Source of the DNA: Marinobacter fuscus
GTDB taxonomy: Bacteria; Pseudomonadota; Gammaproteobacteria; Pseudomonadales; Oleiphilaceae
DNA: 64,000 bases
Direction: 5' to 3'
Assembly: GCF_003007675.1 (NCBI RefSeq)
Contig: NZ_PXNP01000111.1
Span: 1-64,000, forward strand
The translations under genes and the position numbers were made by a program. Shown one piece after another: positions 49,092-58,125 of the stretch (its first letter is position 1; every line of letters starts with the position of its first letter). The notes below the pieces were generated by a model. That model had not been told where the DNA came from. It worked only from the letters and a program-made list of their open reading frames with translations, and ran no database searches.

Positions 49092-51658
49092 TCTTCAGTT
49101 TCCTCGCCTTCGACGTCGTCATCTTCATCGGATTCTGCAATCCGCTCGACACCCACCAGACGCTCGTCCTCCTGGGCCAGGCGAATCAACCGAACACCCT
49201 GGGTATTCCGGCTCAGCACAGATACTTCATCGGTACGGGTACGTACCAGAGTGCCCTTGTCGGAAATCAACATCATCTCATCGCCGTCAAACAATTGCAG
49301 CGCGGTGACCAGATTGCCGTTACGCTCAGAGCACTGCATGGCAATAACACCCTGACTGCCACGGCTGTAGGCCGGGAACTCGTCAATGGCAGTGCGCTTA
49401 CCGTAACCATGCTCACTGGCGGTCAGAATCACCCCGCCTTCTTGCGGAATGATCAGCGACACCACATGGAAGCCTTCCGGCACCTTGATACCACGCACAC
49501 CGCGCGCTGTCCGGCTCATCGGCCGCACCTGATCTTCTGCAAAGCGTACCGCTTTACCGGCACTGGAGAACAGCATGACTTCGGCACTGCCGTCGGTGAT
49601 GGCAGCACCTATCAGGGTATCGCCTTCGTCCAGGTTCAGGGCAATCAGACCGCTACTACGCGGGCGGGAGAAGTTCGGCAGCGGCGTCTTCTTGACCACA
49701 CCGGCCGAAGTGGCCATCAGCACAAACTGATCTTCCGGGTAATCCCGCACCGGCAGGAAGGTGGTAATACGCTCACCTTCGTCCAGCGGCAGAATATTGA
49801 CCATCGGGCGGCCGCGGCTGCCACGGCTGCCACGGGGAATCTCGAACACCCGCAACCAGTACACCTTGCCCCGGTTGGAGAAGCACAGAATGGTGTCGTG
49901 GGAGTTGGCCACCAGCAGCTTCTCGACGAAGTCCTCGTCTTTCATGGCGGTTGCCGCCTTACCCCGGCCACCACGGCGCTGAGCCTGGTAGTCTTCGACC
50001 GCCTGGGTCTTGGCATAACCGCTGTGAGAAATGGTCACCACCAGGTCTTCTTCATCAATCAGATCGGCAACGGTGAGATCACGGCGGGAGCTGGTGATCT
50101 CAGTGCGGCGCTCATCGCCATACTGGCTGACAATCTCGTTCAACTCATCGCGAATCACCTGCATCAGGCGCTCGGGGTCGCCAAGGATATCGAGCAGGTC
50201 TGCGATCTTCTCAAGAATTTCCTTGTATTCGTTCTGCAGCTTCTCGGTTTCCAGGCCGGTCAGGCGATGCAGGCGCAGATCCAGAATCGCCTGAGCCTGC
50301 TCTGGCGAGAGATGGTACAGGCCATCCCGCAAACCGTAGATTTCTGGCAGATCGTCCGGGCGGCAGGCGTCTTCGCCCGCGCGCTCCAGCATGGCCATTA
50401 CGCCACCGGGCGACCAGCCTTTGTCGATCAGCTTTTCTTTGGCTTCAGCGGCAGACGGTGACTGCTTGATCAGCTCAATAATTTCATCAATGTTGGCCAG
50501 TGCAACCGTCAGGCCTTCCAGAATGTGGCCGCGCTCACGGGCTTTACGCAATTCATAAATAGTGCGGCGAGTGACAACTTCACGGCGATGACGCACGAAG
50601 GCATCGAGCATTTCTTTCAGGTTCAGCGTCTTGGGTTCGCCGTTGATCAGCGCGACCATGTTGATACCGAACACCGTTTCCAGCTGGGTGTGGGCAAACA
50701 GGTTATTGATCACAACATCGGCGTTCTCGCCACGGCGCAACTCAATAACAACCCGGATACCTTCCTTGTTGGACTCGTCCCGTAGCCCGGAAATCCCTTC
50801 AAGGCGCTTCTCTTTCACCAGTTCCGCAATCTTCTCGATCAGCTTGGCTTTGTTCAGCTGATAAGGCAGTTCGGTGATGATGATGGATTCGCGACCGGAC
50901 TTCTTGTCCTGTTCGATTTCATGACGGGCGCGGATGTAGATGCGCCCACGGCCGGTGCGATAGGCTTCAACAATGCCCGCACGGCCATTGATGATGCCCT
51001 CGGTCGGGAAGTCTGGGCCAGGTATGAATTCCATCAACTCATCGACACCCAGTTCCGGGTTATCGATCAGTGCCAGGCAACCATTCACAACCTCGGTAAG
51101 GTTGTGCGGCGGAATGTTAGTGGCCATACCCACCGCAATGCCCGATGAGCCGTTCACCAACAGGTTGGGGACCCGGGTTGGCAAGACTTCCGGAATGCGC
51201 TCGGTGCCGTCGTAGTTGTCAACGAAATCGACGGTTTCCTTGTCCAGATCGGCCAGCAACGAGTGGGCGATCTTTTCCATACGGATTTCCGTATAACGCA
51301 TAGCAGCCGCGTTATCGCCGTCGATCGAGCCGAAGTTACCCTGACCATCGACCAACGGATATCGAAGGGAGAAAGGCTGGGCCATACGAACGATAGTGTC
51401 GTAGACCGCAAAGTCGCCGTGCGGGTGGTATTTACCAATAACATCGCCCACCACACGGGCAGATTTCTTGTACGCCTTATTCCAGTCGTTCCCCAGCTCG
51501 GACATGGCGAACAGCACCCGACGGTGAACCGGCTTCAGGCCGTCCCTTACGTCTGGCAGAGCCCGACCAACGATAACGCTCATGGCGTAATCGAGGTAGG
51601 ACTGCTTGAGTTCGTCTTCAATGTTGACCGGCAGGATCTCTTTGGCTAACTCACCCAT
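49088..51658 (-). CDS. gyrA: DNA gyrase subunit A, with Phe83 in the quinolone region
   Basis: An 856-residue type IIA topoisomerase subunit. The breakage-reunion domain has YLDYAMSVIVGRALPDVRDGLKPVHRRVLFAM, the quinolone-resistance region YHPHGDFAVYDTIVRMAQPF and the catalytic Tyr122 in AAMRYTEIRM. Numbering coincides with E. coli, and residue 83 is Phe (codon TTT) where quinolone-susceptible enzymes have Ser; Asp87 is unchanged. The C-terminal pinwheel has the GyrA box QRRGGRGKAA and repeats ending in an acidic tail. It adds negative supercoils with GyrB. It is the first gene of the long cluster and is coupled to serC. Confidence 0.98.
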   Translation of the reverse strand: MGELAKEILPVNIEDELKQSYLDYAMSVIVGRALPDVRDGLKPVHRRVLFAMSELGNDWNKAYKKSARVVGDVIGKYHPHGDFAVYDTIVRMAQPFSLRYPLVDGQGNFGSIDGDNAAAMRYTEIRMEKIAHSLLADLDKETVDFVDNYDGTERIPEVLPTRVPNLLVNGSSGIAVGMATNIPPHNLTEVVNGCLALIDNPELGVDELMEFIPGPDFPTEGIINGRAGIVEAYRTGRGRIYIRARHEIEQDKKSGRESIIITELPYQLNKAKLIEKIAELVKEKRLEGISGLRDESNKEGIRVVIELRRGENADVVINNLFAHTQLETVFGINMVALINGEPKTLNLKEMLDAFVRHRREVVTRRTIYELRKARERGHILEGLTVALANIDEIIELIKQSPSAAEAKEKLIDKGWSPGGVMAMLERAGEDACRPDDLPEIYGLRDGLYHLSPEQAQAILDLRLHRLTGLETEKLQNEYKEILEKIADLLDILGDPERLMQVIRDELNEIVSQYGDERRTEITSSRRDLTVADLIDEEDLVVTISHSGYAKTQAVEDYQAQRRGGRGKAATAMKDEDFVEKLLVANSHDTILCFSNRGKVYWLRVFEIPRGSRGSRGRPMVNILPLDEGERITTFLPVRDYPEDQFVLMATSAGVVKKTPLPNFSRPRSSGLIALNLDEGDTLIGAAITDGSAEVMLFSSAGKAVRFAEDQVRPMSRTARGVRGIKVPEGFHVVSLIIPQEGGVILTASEHGYGKRTAIDEFPAYSRGSQGVIAMQCSERNGNLVTALQLFDGDEMMLISDKGTLVRTRTDEVSVLSRNTQGVRLIRLAQEDERLVGVERIAESDEDDDVEGEETEE

Positions 51659-51745
51659 CGAGAAAGGTTCCTTTGCGTTATCTGGACGTCATTCCGGGGC
51701 CATATCCGGGCCCGGTCTTTGTTCTTCAACAAACCGTCAAGCATA

Positions 51746-51777
51746 CCACAGACACGCCCTGCGCGGGGCCTCTGTGG
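51746..51777 (-). terminator. Hairpin between purU and gyrA
   Basis: CCACAGA (51746-51752) and TCTGTGG (51771-51777) form a stem around a GC-rich loop that can also pair internally (CGCCC/GGGGC). It lies eight bases past the purU stop. The T-run is weak. Confidence 0.45.
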
Positions 51778-51784
51778 CGGGCTA

Positions 51785-52639
51785 TTAATCAAACACGACG
51801 GTCTTGTTTTCGTAGGTAATCACCCGGTCTTCAATGTGCGAGCGCAATCCCCGCGCCAACACATTCTTCTCCACATCTTTACCCAGGCGCACCATATCCT
51901 CGATGGAATCGCTGTGACTGATGCGGATTACGTCCTGCTCGATAATCGGGCCCTCGTCGAGATCCTGGGTAACGTAATGGCAGGTCGCTCCAATCAGCTT
52001 TACACCGCGGCTGTAGGCCTGATGATAAGGCCGGGCGCCAGCAAACGACGGCAGGAAGCTGTGATGGATGTTGATCACTTTACCGGAATATTTGGCGCAC
52101 AAATCCGCGGGCAGGATTTGCATATAACGGGCCAGCACCACCACATCAACCTCGTACTGCTGGAACAGCTCGTCAATATGGGCGAAGGCCTCGGCTTTGT
52201 TTTCCTTGCTCACCGGTACGTGGTGATACGGAATTTCGTGCCACTCCACCATCCGGCGCAGGTCGTCATGGTTTGACACCACAGCTACAATTTCAGCGTT
52301 GATCTCTTTGCTGTGCCAGCGATGCAACAGATCTGCCAGGCAGTGGGATTCCTTGCTGCACATCAGGATGACGCGCTTGGGCTGGGCGGAGTCGGCGATA
52401 TGCCAGTTCATGTTGAACTCACGGGCAATCGGTTCGAACGCGGCACGGAACTGATCCAGACCGAACGGAATGGACTCTGCCTTGATCTCGTGGCGCATGA
52501 AAAACCAGCCAGTCTGGCTATCGGAATGATGGCTCGCCTCGGTAATCCAGCCATTGTAGGTGGACAGAAAATTACTCACCTTGGCGACGATTCCAGTCCG
52601 ATCCGGACAGGAAATGACAAGACGATAGGTATGCTCCAT
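51785..52639 (-). CDS. purU: Formyltetrahydrofolate deformylase
   Basis: The ATG at 52639 follows AAGGAAAGG and gives 284 residues; the longer open frame is not used by the family. An ACT domain begins HTYRLVISCPDRTGIVAKVSNFLSTYNGWI. The formyltransferase-like domain has RVILMCSKESHCLADLLHRW, AEIVAVVSNHDDLRRMVEWHEIPYHHVPV and the catalytic segment INIHHSFLPSFAGARPYHQAYSRGVKLIGATCHYVTQDLDEGPII. It hydrolyses 10-formyl-THF to formate and THF, balancing one-carbon units. It is divergent from ggt. Confidence 0.96.
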   Translation of the reverse strand: MEHTYRLVISCPDRTGIVAKVSNFLSTYNGWITEASHHSDSQTGWFFMRHEIKAESIPFGLDQFRAAFEPIAREFNMNWHIADSAQPKRVILMCSKESHCLADLLHRWHSKEINAEIVAVVSNHDDLRRMVEWHEIPYHHVPVSKENKAEAFAHIDELFQQYEVDVVVLARYMQILPADLCAKYSGKVINIHHSFLPSFAGARPYHQAYSRGVKLIGATCHYVTQDLDEGPIIEQDVIRISHSDSIEDMVRLGKDVEKNVLARGLRSHIEDRVITYENKTVVFD

Positions 52640-52781
52640 GAAGCCTTTCCTTAACAGTAAAACGGGAAAGCGGTTGCGACGGGGAACCACAAACCGGAGG
52701 TCTGCGGTGAAGATCGGCACGCACCGGAAAAAAGACGAGCTATTATAGCTTATCTGACAGCCAGAAACGAGGAATCCGAAC

Positions 52782-54542
52782 ATGGACAGAGTGACACACA
52801 GCATCTCATGGAAAAACGGTTACAGACGATTCTGGAGCCTGACAGTCGGCTTCATCATCTACCTACTGATTGGCACTGCACCGGCCAGCGCCCAGGCCAT
52901 CCTGGAGGGCGAACGCTTTCATCCGGCGCCGGGTACTCAGGGCATGGTCTCCACCAGTCACACCCTGGCCACCGAGGTTGCGCTCAAGGTATTGGAAGAC
53001 GGCGGCAATGCAATAGACGCCGCCGTCACTGCGGGCTTTGCCCTGGCGGTAACCCAGCCCCGATCGGGCAACATCGGCGGTGGTGGCTTTTTGCTGTACT
53101 CACCGGGCGACGGCAAAGCGCCGGAAGCCATTGATTACCGCGAAACCGCGCCTGCCGCCGCCACCGAGACCATGTTCCAGGACAGCGACGGCAATGCGGT
53201 GAGTGAACGCAGTCGGTTCAGCCACCTGGCAGCTGGCGTACCGGGTACGGTGGCCGGACTTGCTCTGGCTTTGGAGCGGCACGGCACCATCAGCCTGCCG
53301 CAGGCCCTGGCACCGGCGATCCGGCTGGCGAAAGATGGCTTTGTGGTTCCTCATCGCTTCACCGAAGGCCTGACCCAGGCCAAAGACCGCCTGCAACGCT
53401 GGCCTGCCAGCAGGGCCACTTTCTACAAGAAGGACGGCTCTGCCCCTCAGCCGGGTGAAGTCTTCCGCCAACCCGAGCTGGCGACGACCCTCCAACGCAT
53501 ATCCGACCAGGGCGTGAAAGGCTTTTACGAAGGCGAAACTGCCCGCCTGATTGTCGAAGAAATGAAACGGGGTGAGGGTCTGATCACCCTTGAGGATCTG
53601 AAAAACTACCAGCCTGCCATCCGCCAGCCGGTGAAAGGAACCTATCGGGGCCACGAAATTTTCTCGATGTCACCGCCCTCCTCCGGTGGCATTCACATCG
53701 TGCAGATCCTGAACATTCTGGAAGCCTATCCGATCAGGGACTGGGGCCACAATTCCGCCAAAACCATCCATCACATGGCGGAAGCCATGAAACTGGCCTA
53801 CGCCGACCGCTCCAAGTACCTGGGCGACACGGACTTCGTTGAGGTTCCGCTGGCAGGCCTGACCAGTAAAGGTTATGCCGAAGCGCTCCGGAAAGGCATT
53901 AATGCAGACAAGGCCCGCCCAGCAACCGAAATCGCCCCGGGCCAGCCTACGCCCTGGGAAAGCCCGGAAACCACCCACTTTTCCGTGGTCGACCGCTGGG
54001 GCAATGCGGTTTCCAACACCTACACCATCAACTTCAGTTATGGCTCTGGTATTACCGTGGCCGGTGCCGGGTTTCTGCTCAACAATGAGATGGACGACTT
54101 CAGCGCCAAGCCCGGGGTGCCGAACGCTTATGGCCTGATTGGCGGCGATGCCAACAAGGTGGAGCCTGGCAAACGCATGCTCAGCTCCATGTCGCCCACC
54201 ATTGTCCGTAAAGACGGTAAAAACTTTCTGGTCACCGGCAGCCCCGGCGGCTCACGCATCATCACCACCACCTTACAGGTTCTGATGAACGTGATTGACC
54301 ACAACATGAACATTCAGACCGCGGTGAGCGTGCCTCGCATTCACCATCAATGGCTGCCGGATGCCATTCGCGTGGAACAGGGCATCAGCCCGGACACCCT
54401 TGAATTGCTTGAGGCCAAAGGCCACACCATCGAAACTAAATCGGCCATGGGCGCCATCCAGAGCATCCTTATTGATGCTGATGGCACCCTGTATGGCGGC
54501 GCCGACCCCAGGCGCAGCACCTCTTCGGCCAAAGGTTTATGA
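52782..54542 (+). CDS. ggt: Gamma-glutamyltransferase
   Basis: A 586-residue secreted enzyme with a signal peptide (FWSLTVGFIIYLLIGTAPASAQ). The large-subunit part holds STSHTLATEVALKVLEDGGNAIDAAVTAGFALAVTQPRSGNIGGGGFLLY. Autocleavage occurs before the Thr of PETTHFSVVDRWGNAVSNTYTINFSYGSGITV, which becomes the nucleophile of the small subunit. MLSSMSPTIV and GSPGGSRIITTTLQVLMNVIDH follow, containing the conserved Gly-Gly oxyanion site. It splits glutathione and gamma-glutamyl peptides in the periplasm. The start follows GAGGAATCC. It converges on yghU, a glutathione-using enzyme. Confidence 0.96.
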   Translation: MDRVTHSISWKNGYRRFWSLTVGFIIYLLIGTAPASAQAILEGERFHPAPGTQGMVSTSHTLATEVALKVLEDGGNAIDAAVTAGFALAVTQPRSGNIGGGGFLLYSPGDGKAPEAIDYRETAPAAATETMFQDSDGNAVSERSRFSHLAAGVPGTVAGLALALERHGTISLPQALAPAIRLAKDGFVVPHRFTEGLTQAKDRLQRWPASRATFYKKDGSAPQPGEVFRQPELATTLQRISDQGVKGFYEGETARLIVEEMKRGEGLITLEDLKNYQPAIRQPVKGTYRGHEIFSMSPPSSGGIHIVQILNILEAYPIRDWGHNSAKTIHHMAEAMKLAYADRSKYLGDTDFVEVPLAGLTSKGYAEALRKGINADKARPATEIAPGQPTPWESPETTHFSVVDRWGNAVSNTYTINFSYGSGITVAGAGFLLNNEMDDFSAKPGVPNAYGLIGGDANKVEPGKRMLSSMSPTIVRKDGKNFLVTGSPGGSRIITTTLQVLMNVIDHNMNIQTAVSVPRIHHQWLPDAIRVEQGISPDTLELLEAKGHTIETKSAMGAIQSILIDADGTLYGGADPRRSTSSAKGL

Positions 54543-54558
54543 CGGATGCCAGGCAGCT

Positions 54559-55431
54559 CTAGGAATTGCCCTCAAGCTTATCCTGAGTGCGCAGCTCGAA
54601 GTCGCTGGCGCTGTGCCGCTCGTGCAACTGGGAAGCCAGATCTCCCCAGGCCTTGTTCACCATCCGGCCACGTTTGACCGCCGAGCGCTGGGCCACTTCA
54701 TCGGTCCAGCGCACCACATTGGTGTAGGTGTGAGCCTCCAGAAACTCCGCAGCCTCATACACCATGTTCTTCACCAGGGCGCCGTACCAGGGCCATATGG
54801 CCATATCGGCGATGGTGTACTCATCACCGGCAATATAGCGGTTCTCCGCCAACTGGCGATCCAGCACATCCAGCTGACGCTTTACTTCCATTGCGTAGCG
54901 GTTGATGGGGTACTCGTATTTCTCCGGTGCGTAGGCGTAAAAATGCCCAAATCCGCCACCCAGAAAAGGCGCGCTGCCCATTTGCCAGAACAGCCAGTTC
55001 ATGGTTTCTGTGCGCTTGGCCAGGTCCTTTGGCAGAAACGTGCCAAACTTCTCCGCCAGGTACACCAGAATTGACCCCGACTCGAACACCCGAACGGCCG
55101 GGTTTTCGCTGCGATCAAGCAGAGCCGGAATCTTGGAGTTCGGATTCACGCCCACAAAACCGCTGCCAAACTGGTCACCTTCATTGATACGAATCAGCCA
55201 GGCATCGTACTCGGCTTCCTTGATGCCCTGCTCCAGAAGCTCCTCAAACATAATCGTCGCTTTCACGCCATTGGGCGTGGCCAGCGAATACAGCTGGAAC
55301 GGATGCTCACCCACTGGGAGCTCTTTGTCATGGGTCGGCCCAGCAATCGGGCGATTGATGTTGGCAAACTGCCCGCCATTACCCGGGTCCCATTTCCAGA
55401 CTTTGGGTGGCGTGTAGGTGGGATCACTCAT
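54559..55431 (-). CDS. yghU: YghU-type glutathione S-transferase
   Basis: A 290-residue protein of the Nu-class (YghU/YfcG) GST group. YTPPKVWKWDPGNGGQFANINRPIAGPTHDKELPVGEHPFQLYSLATPNG is the long YghU lead-in. The thioredoxin domain is VKATIMFEELLEQGIKEAEYDAWLIRINEGDQFGSGFVGVNPNSKIPAL with RVFESGSILVYLAEKFG as the glutathione-gamma-glutamyl site. The helical domain ends with AGDEYTIADMAIWPWYGALV. Members have disulfide-reductase activity toward glutathione-bound or organic disulfides. The start lies after GGGAG. It converges on ggt. Confidence 0.93.
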   Translation of the reverse strand: MSDPTYTPPKVWKWDPGNGGQFANINRPIAGPTHDKELPVGEHPFQLYSLATPNGVKATIMFEELLEQGIKEAEYDAWLIRINEGDQFGSGFVGVNPNSKIPALLDRSENPAVRVFESGSILVYLAEKFGTFLPKDLAKRTETMNWLFWQMGSAPFLGGGFGHFYAYAPEKYEYPINRYAMEVKRQLDVLDRQLAENRYIAGDEYTIADMAIWPWYGALVKNMVYEAAEFLEAHTYTNVVRWTDEVAQRSAVKRGRMVNKAWGDLASQLHERHSASDFELRTQDKLEGNS

Positions 55432-55552
55432 CAAACAATCTCCCTGTGGTATCGAATGGATGGTGGCACGACTTTACCTGAATCTATTGGATTTGTAGCC
55501 CTGCCCGTTTCGAACGCGACGCAGCAGCCGCCACTGCCCATGCATCGCGCAT

Positions 55553-55585
55553 CCGGAAACCCGGACACTGGCGTCCGGTTTCCGG
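55553..55585. repeat. Strong bulged hairpin upstream of the AtoE-type gene
   Basis: CCGGAAACCCGGAC (55553-55566) pairs with GTCCGGTTTCCGG (55573-55585), with one extra base in the left arm and a six-base loop. It lies about 120 bases upstream of the transporter gene and is followed by A-rich sequence, not T. Its role is unknown: leader structure, extragenic repeat or folded DNA site. Confidence 0.6.
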
Positions 55586-55707
55586 GACAGAAAAATCAAA
55601 AAAAACACTTAAATATCAGATAAATAAGCTAGACTTTACAAGAAAGATATGCATTAACTATATATTGTTATACCCATGCAGTCCGAAAAATAATAAAGGA
55701 GTACACC

Positions 55708-57015
55708 ATGTTAGATCGCGCTTCCAAACCGCTGGTTAGCCTGGTAGACAAATACCTGCCAGATGCCTATCTGTTTGTGATCATTCTGACGTTGATTGCC
55801 TTTGCGGCGGCCATGATATTTGAAGGCCACGGTCCGATGGCGGTCATCGAGATGTGGGGCAACAGTTTCTGGAACCTGCTGACCTTCTCGATGCAAATGC
55901 TACTGGTTCTGGTAACCGGGTTCATGATGGCCAGCACACCACTGGTTCGGGGATTGCTCAACCGCATTGCCGGGCTGGCGAGTACGCCTGGTCAGGCCAT
56001 TGTACTGGTCACGTTTGTGGCTCTGATCGCCAGTTGGATTAACTGGGGCTTTGGCCTGGTGGTCGGTGCCCTGTTCGCCAAAGCGCTAGCCCGCCAGATC
56101 CGGGTACACTACCCGCTGCTGATCGCCAGTGCCTATTCCGGCTTCATTGTCTGGCACGGTGGCCTTGCCGGTTCCATTCCGCTAACCATCGCCACAGAGG
56201 GCCACTTTACCGCAGACCGGATCGGCATTATCGATACCGGTGAAACCATCGTCGCGTTCTTCAACCTGGCCATCGTAGTCGCCCTGTTTATTATCGTGCC
56301 GCTAGTGAATCGCCTGATGCTGCCCAGCGAGAACGACAGCGTTTACGCCGACCCCAAAGTGTTAGATGACGAGCCTGACACCGAAGTTGTCATCAATCGC
56401 CCGGCGGATCACCTGGAGAACAGCCGTACCCTGGCGTGGCTGATTGGCTTCAGCGGGCTGGCGTTTATCTTCCAGTACTTTATCAATGGTGGCGGCCTGA
56501 ACCTGAACATTGTGAACTTCATGTTCCTGTTCATCGCCGTCATCCTGCACCAGACGCCCAAACGCCTGCTGACCAGCCTGAACGAAGGCGTGAAAGGCGG
56601 TGCCGGTATCGTGATTCAGTTTCCGTTCTATGCGGGCATTATGGGGGTGATGACAGCGTCTGGCCTGGCCGCCAGCATTTCATCCGGCTTCGTGTCGATC
56701 GCCAGCGCCGAGAGCCTGCCCTTCTGGAGCTTCCTGAGTGCGGGGCTGGTAAATATTTTTGTTCCGTCCGGTGGCGGCCAGTGGGCAGTGCAGGCGCCGG
56801 TTATGCTGCCTGCCGCTATGGAACTGGGTGCGGATATTCCTCGTGTGGCCATGGCCGTTGCCTGGGGTGATGCCTGGACCAACCTGCTGCAGCCATTCTG
56901 GGCGCTGCCAGTGCTGGCCATCGCCGGGCTCAAGGCAAAAGACATTATGGGCTACTGCCTGATGCTGCTGATCATTACCGGCGCAGTCATCAGTATCGGC
57001 CTGACCTGGCTCTAA
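55708..57015 (+). CDS. Short-chain fatty acid transporter, AtoE family
   Basis: A 435-residue inner membrane protein with a strong AAAGGAG site. It has about 11-12 hydrophobic segments. LDRASKPLVSLVDKYLPDAYLFVIILTLIAF, MASTPLVRGLLNRIAGLASTPGQAIVLVTFVALIASWINWGFGLVVGAL and SAYSGFIVWHGGLAGSIPLTIA match the AtoE family. GIVIQFPFYAGIMGVMTASGLA and VPSGGGQWAVQAPVMLPAA occur in the second half. Members take up short-chain fatty acids such as butyrate or acetoacetate with protons. No ato degradation genes are adjacent. A hairpin follows at 57037-57058. Confidence 0.92.
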   Translation: MLDRASKPLVSLVDKYLPDAYLFVIILTLIAFAAAMIFEGHGPMAVIEMWGNSFWNLLTFSMQMLLVLVTGFMMASTPLVRGLLNRIAGLASTPGQAIVLVTFVALIASWINWGFGLVVGALFAKALARQIRVHYPLLIASAYSGFIVWHGGLAGSIPLTIATEGHFTADRIGIIDTGETIVAFFNLAIVVALFIIVPLVNRLMLPSENDSVYADPKVLDDEPDTEVVINRPADHLENSRTLAWLIGFSGLAFIFQYFINGGGLNLNIVNFMFLFIAVILHQTPKRLLTSLNEGVKGGAGIVIQFPFYAGIMGVMTASGLAASISSGFVSIASAESLPFWSFLSAGLVNIFVPSGGGQWAVQAPVMLPAAMELGADIPRVAMAVAWGDAWTNLLQPFWALPVLAIAGLKAKDIMGYCLMLLIITGAVISIGLTWL

Positions 57016-57036
57016 CGCCACGTCTGGCGACAAGTA

Positions 57037-57058
57037 CCGGAGCGCCCAGCCGCTCCGG
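57037..57058. terminator. Terminator-like hairpin between the AtoE-type and EamA genes
   Basis: CCGGAGCG (57037-57044) and CGCTCCGG (57051-57058) pair around a six-base loop between two converging genes. A T-run is lacking. Confidence 0.5.
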
Positions 57059-57060
57059 CA

Positions 57061-57948
57061 CTAACACTGCTTTCGCCTCTCAGCCAGAATATTCATGCCA
57101 TTGCCAACAAGAATCAGCGCCGCCCCTGCCACAAGGAAACCATCCAGCTGCTCGCCGTAAAGCAGATAACCCACCAGCGCAATGAACGGTAACCTGAGGA
57201 AATCCAGCGGCACCACCACCGTTGCGTCTGCCAGCAACAACGCCCGCACCATGCAATAGTGGGCCGTGAGCCCGGTCATGCCGATAATCGCCAGCCATGG
57301 CCAGTGTTCCGGCTGGGGCGTTGTCCAGTCGAACAGTGCAGGAACCAGCCCCAACGGTAGCTGAACAAGCATCATGTAGAACAGAATACACAATGGCGAA
57401 TCGACACCCGTCAGCTTCTTGGTGAGCGTGTGCGACAGCGCGTAGGCAATGGCGCCAAGCAACATCACCAGAGACGCCGGATGAAGCGCCGACCAACCCG
57501 GGCGAACAATCACCAGTATGCCAATAACGCCCAGCAGCACAGCCAGTCGCCTGCTGGTCGAAATACGCTCACCCAGTAGCAAAGCCGCAAACATCATGGT
57601 CCACAGCGGCACAGTAAACTCAATGGCGAACACCGCCGCCAACGGAATAAACCCGATGGCAAAAAACCATCCAAACTGACCACCAAAGTGCACCAGATTG
57701 CGCGCCAGGTGCAGTTTCAGGTTGTCGGAACGGATCTTTTTCCAGCCATACCGGGTGAGCAATGCCGAGATCACGAGCAATCCGATGGCACTGCGTATAG
57801 TCAGCAGCTGAAAGGTGCCAATATCTTCAGACAGTTCGCGAACGGCCACCGCCATGGCCGAAAACGAAAACAGCGAACCAACCATCCAGAGCGCCGCCAC
57901 AACCATCGGTGGGCGGGCCCTGGGGCGAGCCAGATAATCTGCAGACAT
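57061..57948 (-). CDS. EamA/DMT-family permease
   Basis: A 295-residue protein with ten helices in two EamA repeats. The ATG at 57948 gives MSADYLARPRARPPMVVAALWMVGSLFSFSAMAVAVREL; the ribosome-binding site is poor. AIGFIPLAAVFAIEFTVPLWTMMFAALLLGERISTSRRLAVLLGVIGILVIVRPGW is the end of repeat one, and RALLLADATVVVPLDFLRLPFIALVGYLLYGEQLDGFLVAGAALILVGN that of repeat two. Such drug/metabolite transporters export amino acids or small metabolites; the substrate is unknown. Just upstream is a frame-shifted stretch resembling the end of another permease. Confidence 0.88.
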   Translation of the reverse strand: MSADYLARPRARPPMVVAALWMVGSLFSFSAMAVAVRELSEDIGTFQLLTIRSAIGLLVISALLTRYGWKKIRSDNLKLHLARNLVHFGGQFGWFFAIGFIPLAAVFAIEFTVPLWTMMFAALLLGERISTSRRLAVLLGVIGILVIVRPGWSALHPASLVMLLGAIAYALSHTLTKKLTGVDSPLCILFYMMLVQLPLGLVPALFDWTTPQPEHWPWLAIIGMTGLTAHYCMVRALLLADATVVVPLDFLRLPFIALVGYLLYGEQLDGFLVAGAALILVGNGMNILAERRKQC

Positions 57949-57956
57949 TACGAAAC

Positions 57957-58125
57957 GACCGGTTGACGAAGTGCTAACAGCTTCCGCAACGCCAGAACAC
58001 TCCAGGTGGCCAGTACCGACCCAAGGATGAGCGTACCACCAACCACATTGAAAGCTTGAGGAACACCACCGCGGCAATGCCCACAAGCATTGGCCAGCCC
58101 GATAGCGCGTTTTCCTGCAACATTA
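57957..58125 (-). pseudogene. Possible membrane-protein remnant upstream of the EamA gene
   Basis: On the minus strand one frame reads MLQENALSGWPMLVGIAAVVFLK, and the adjacent frame continues AFNVVGGTLILGSVLATWSVLALRKLL before a stop at 57957. Together they look like two helices at the end of a permease split by a frameshift. Neither piece alone is a credible gene. It could also be chance hydrophobicity. Confidence 0.3.
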
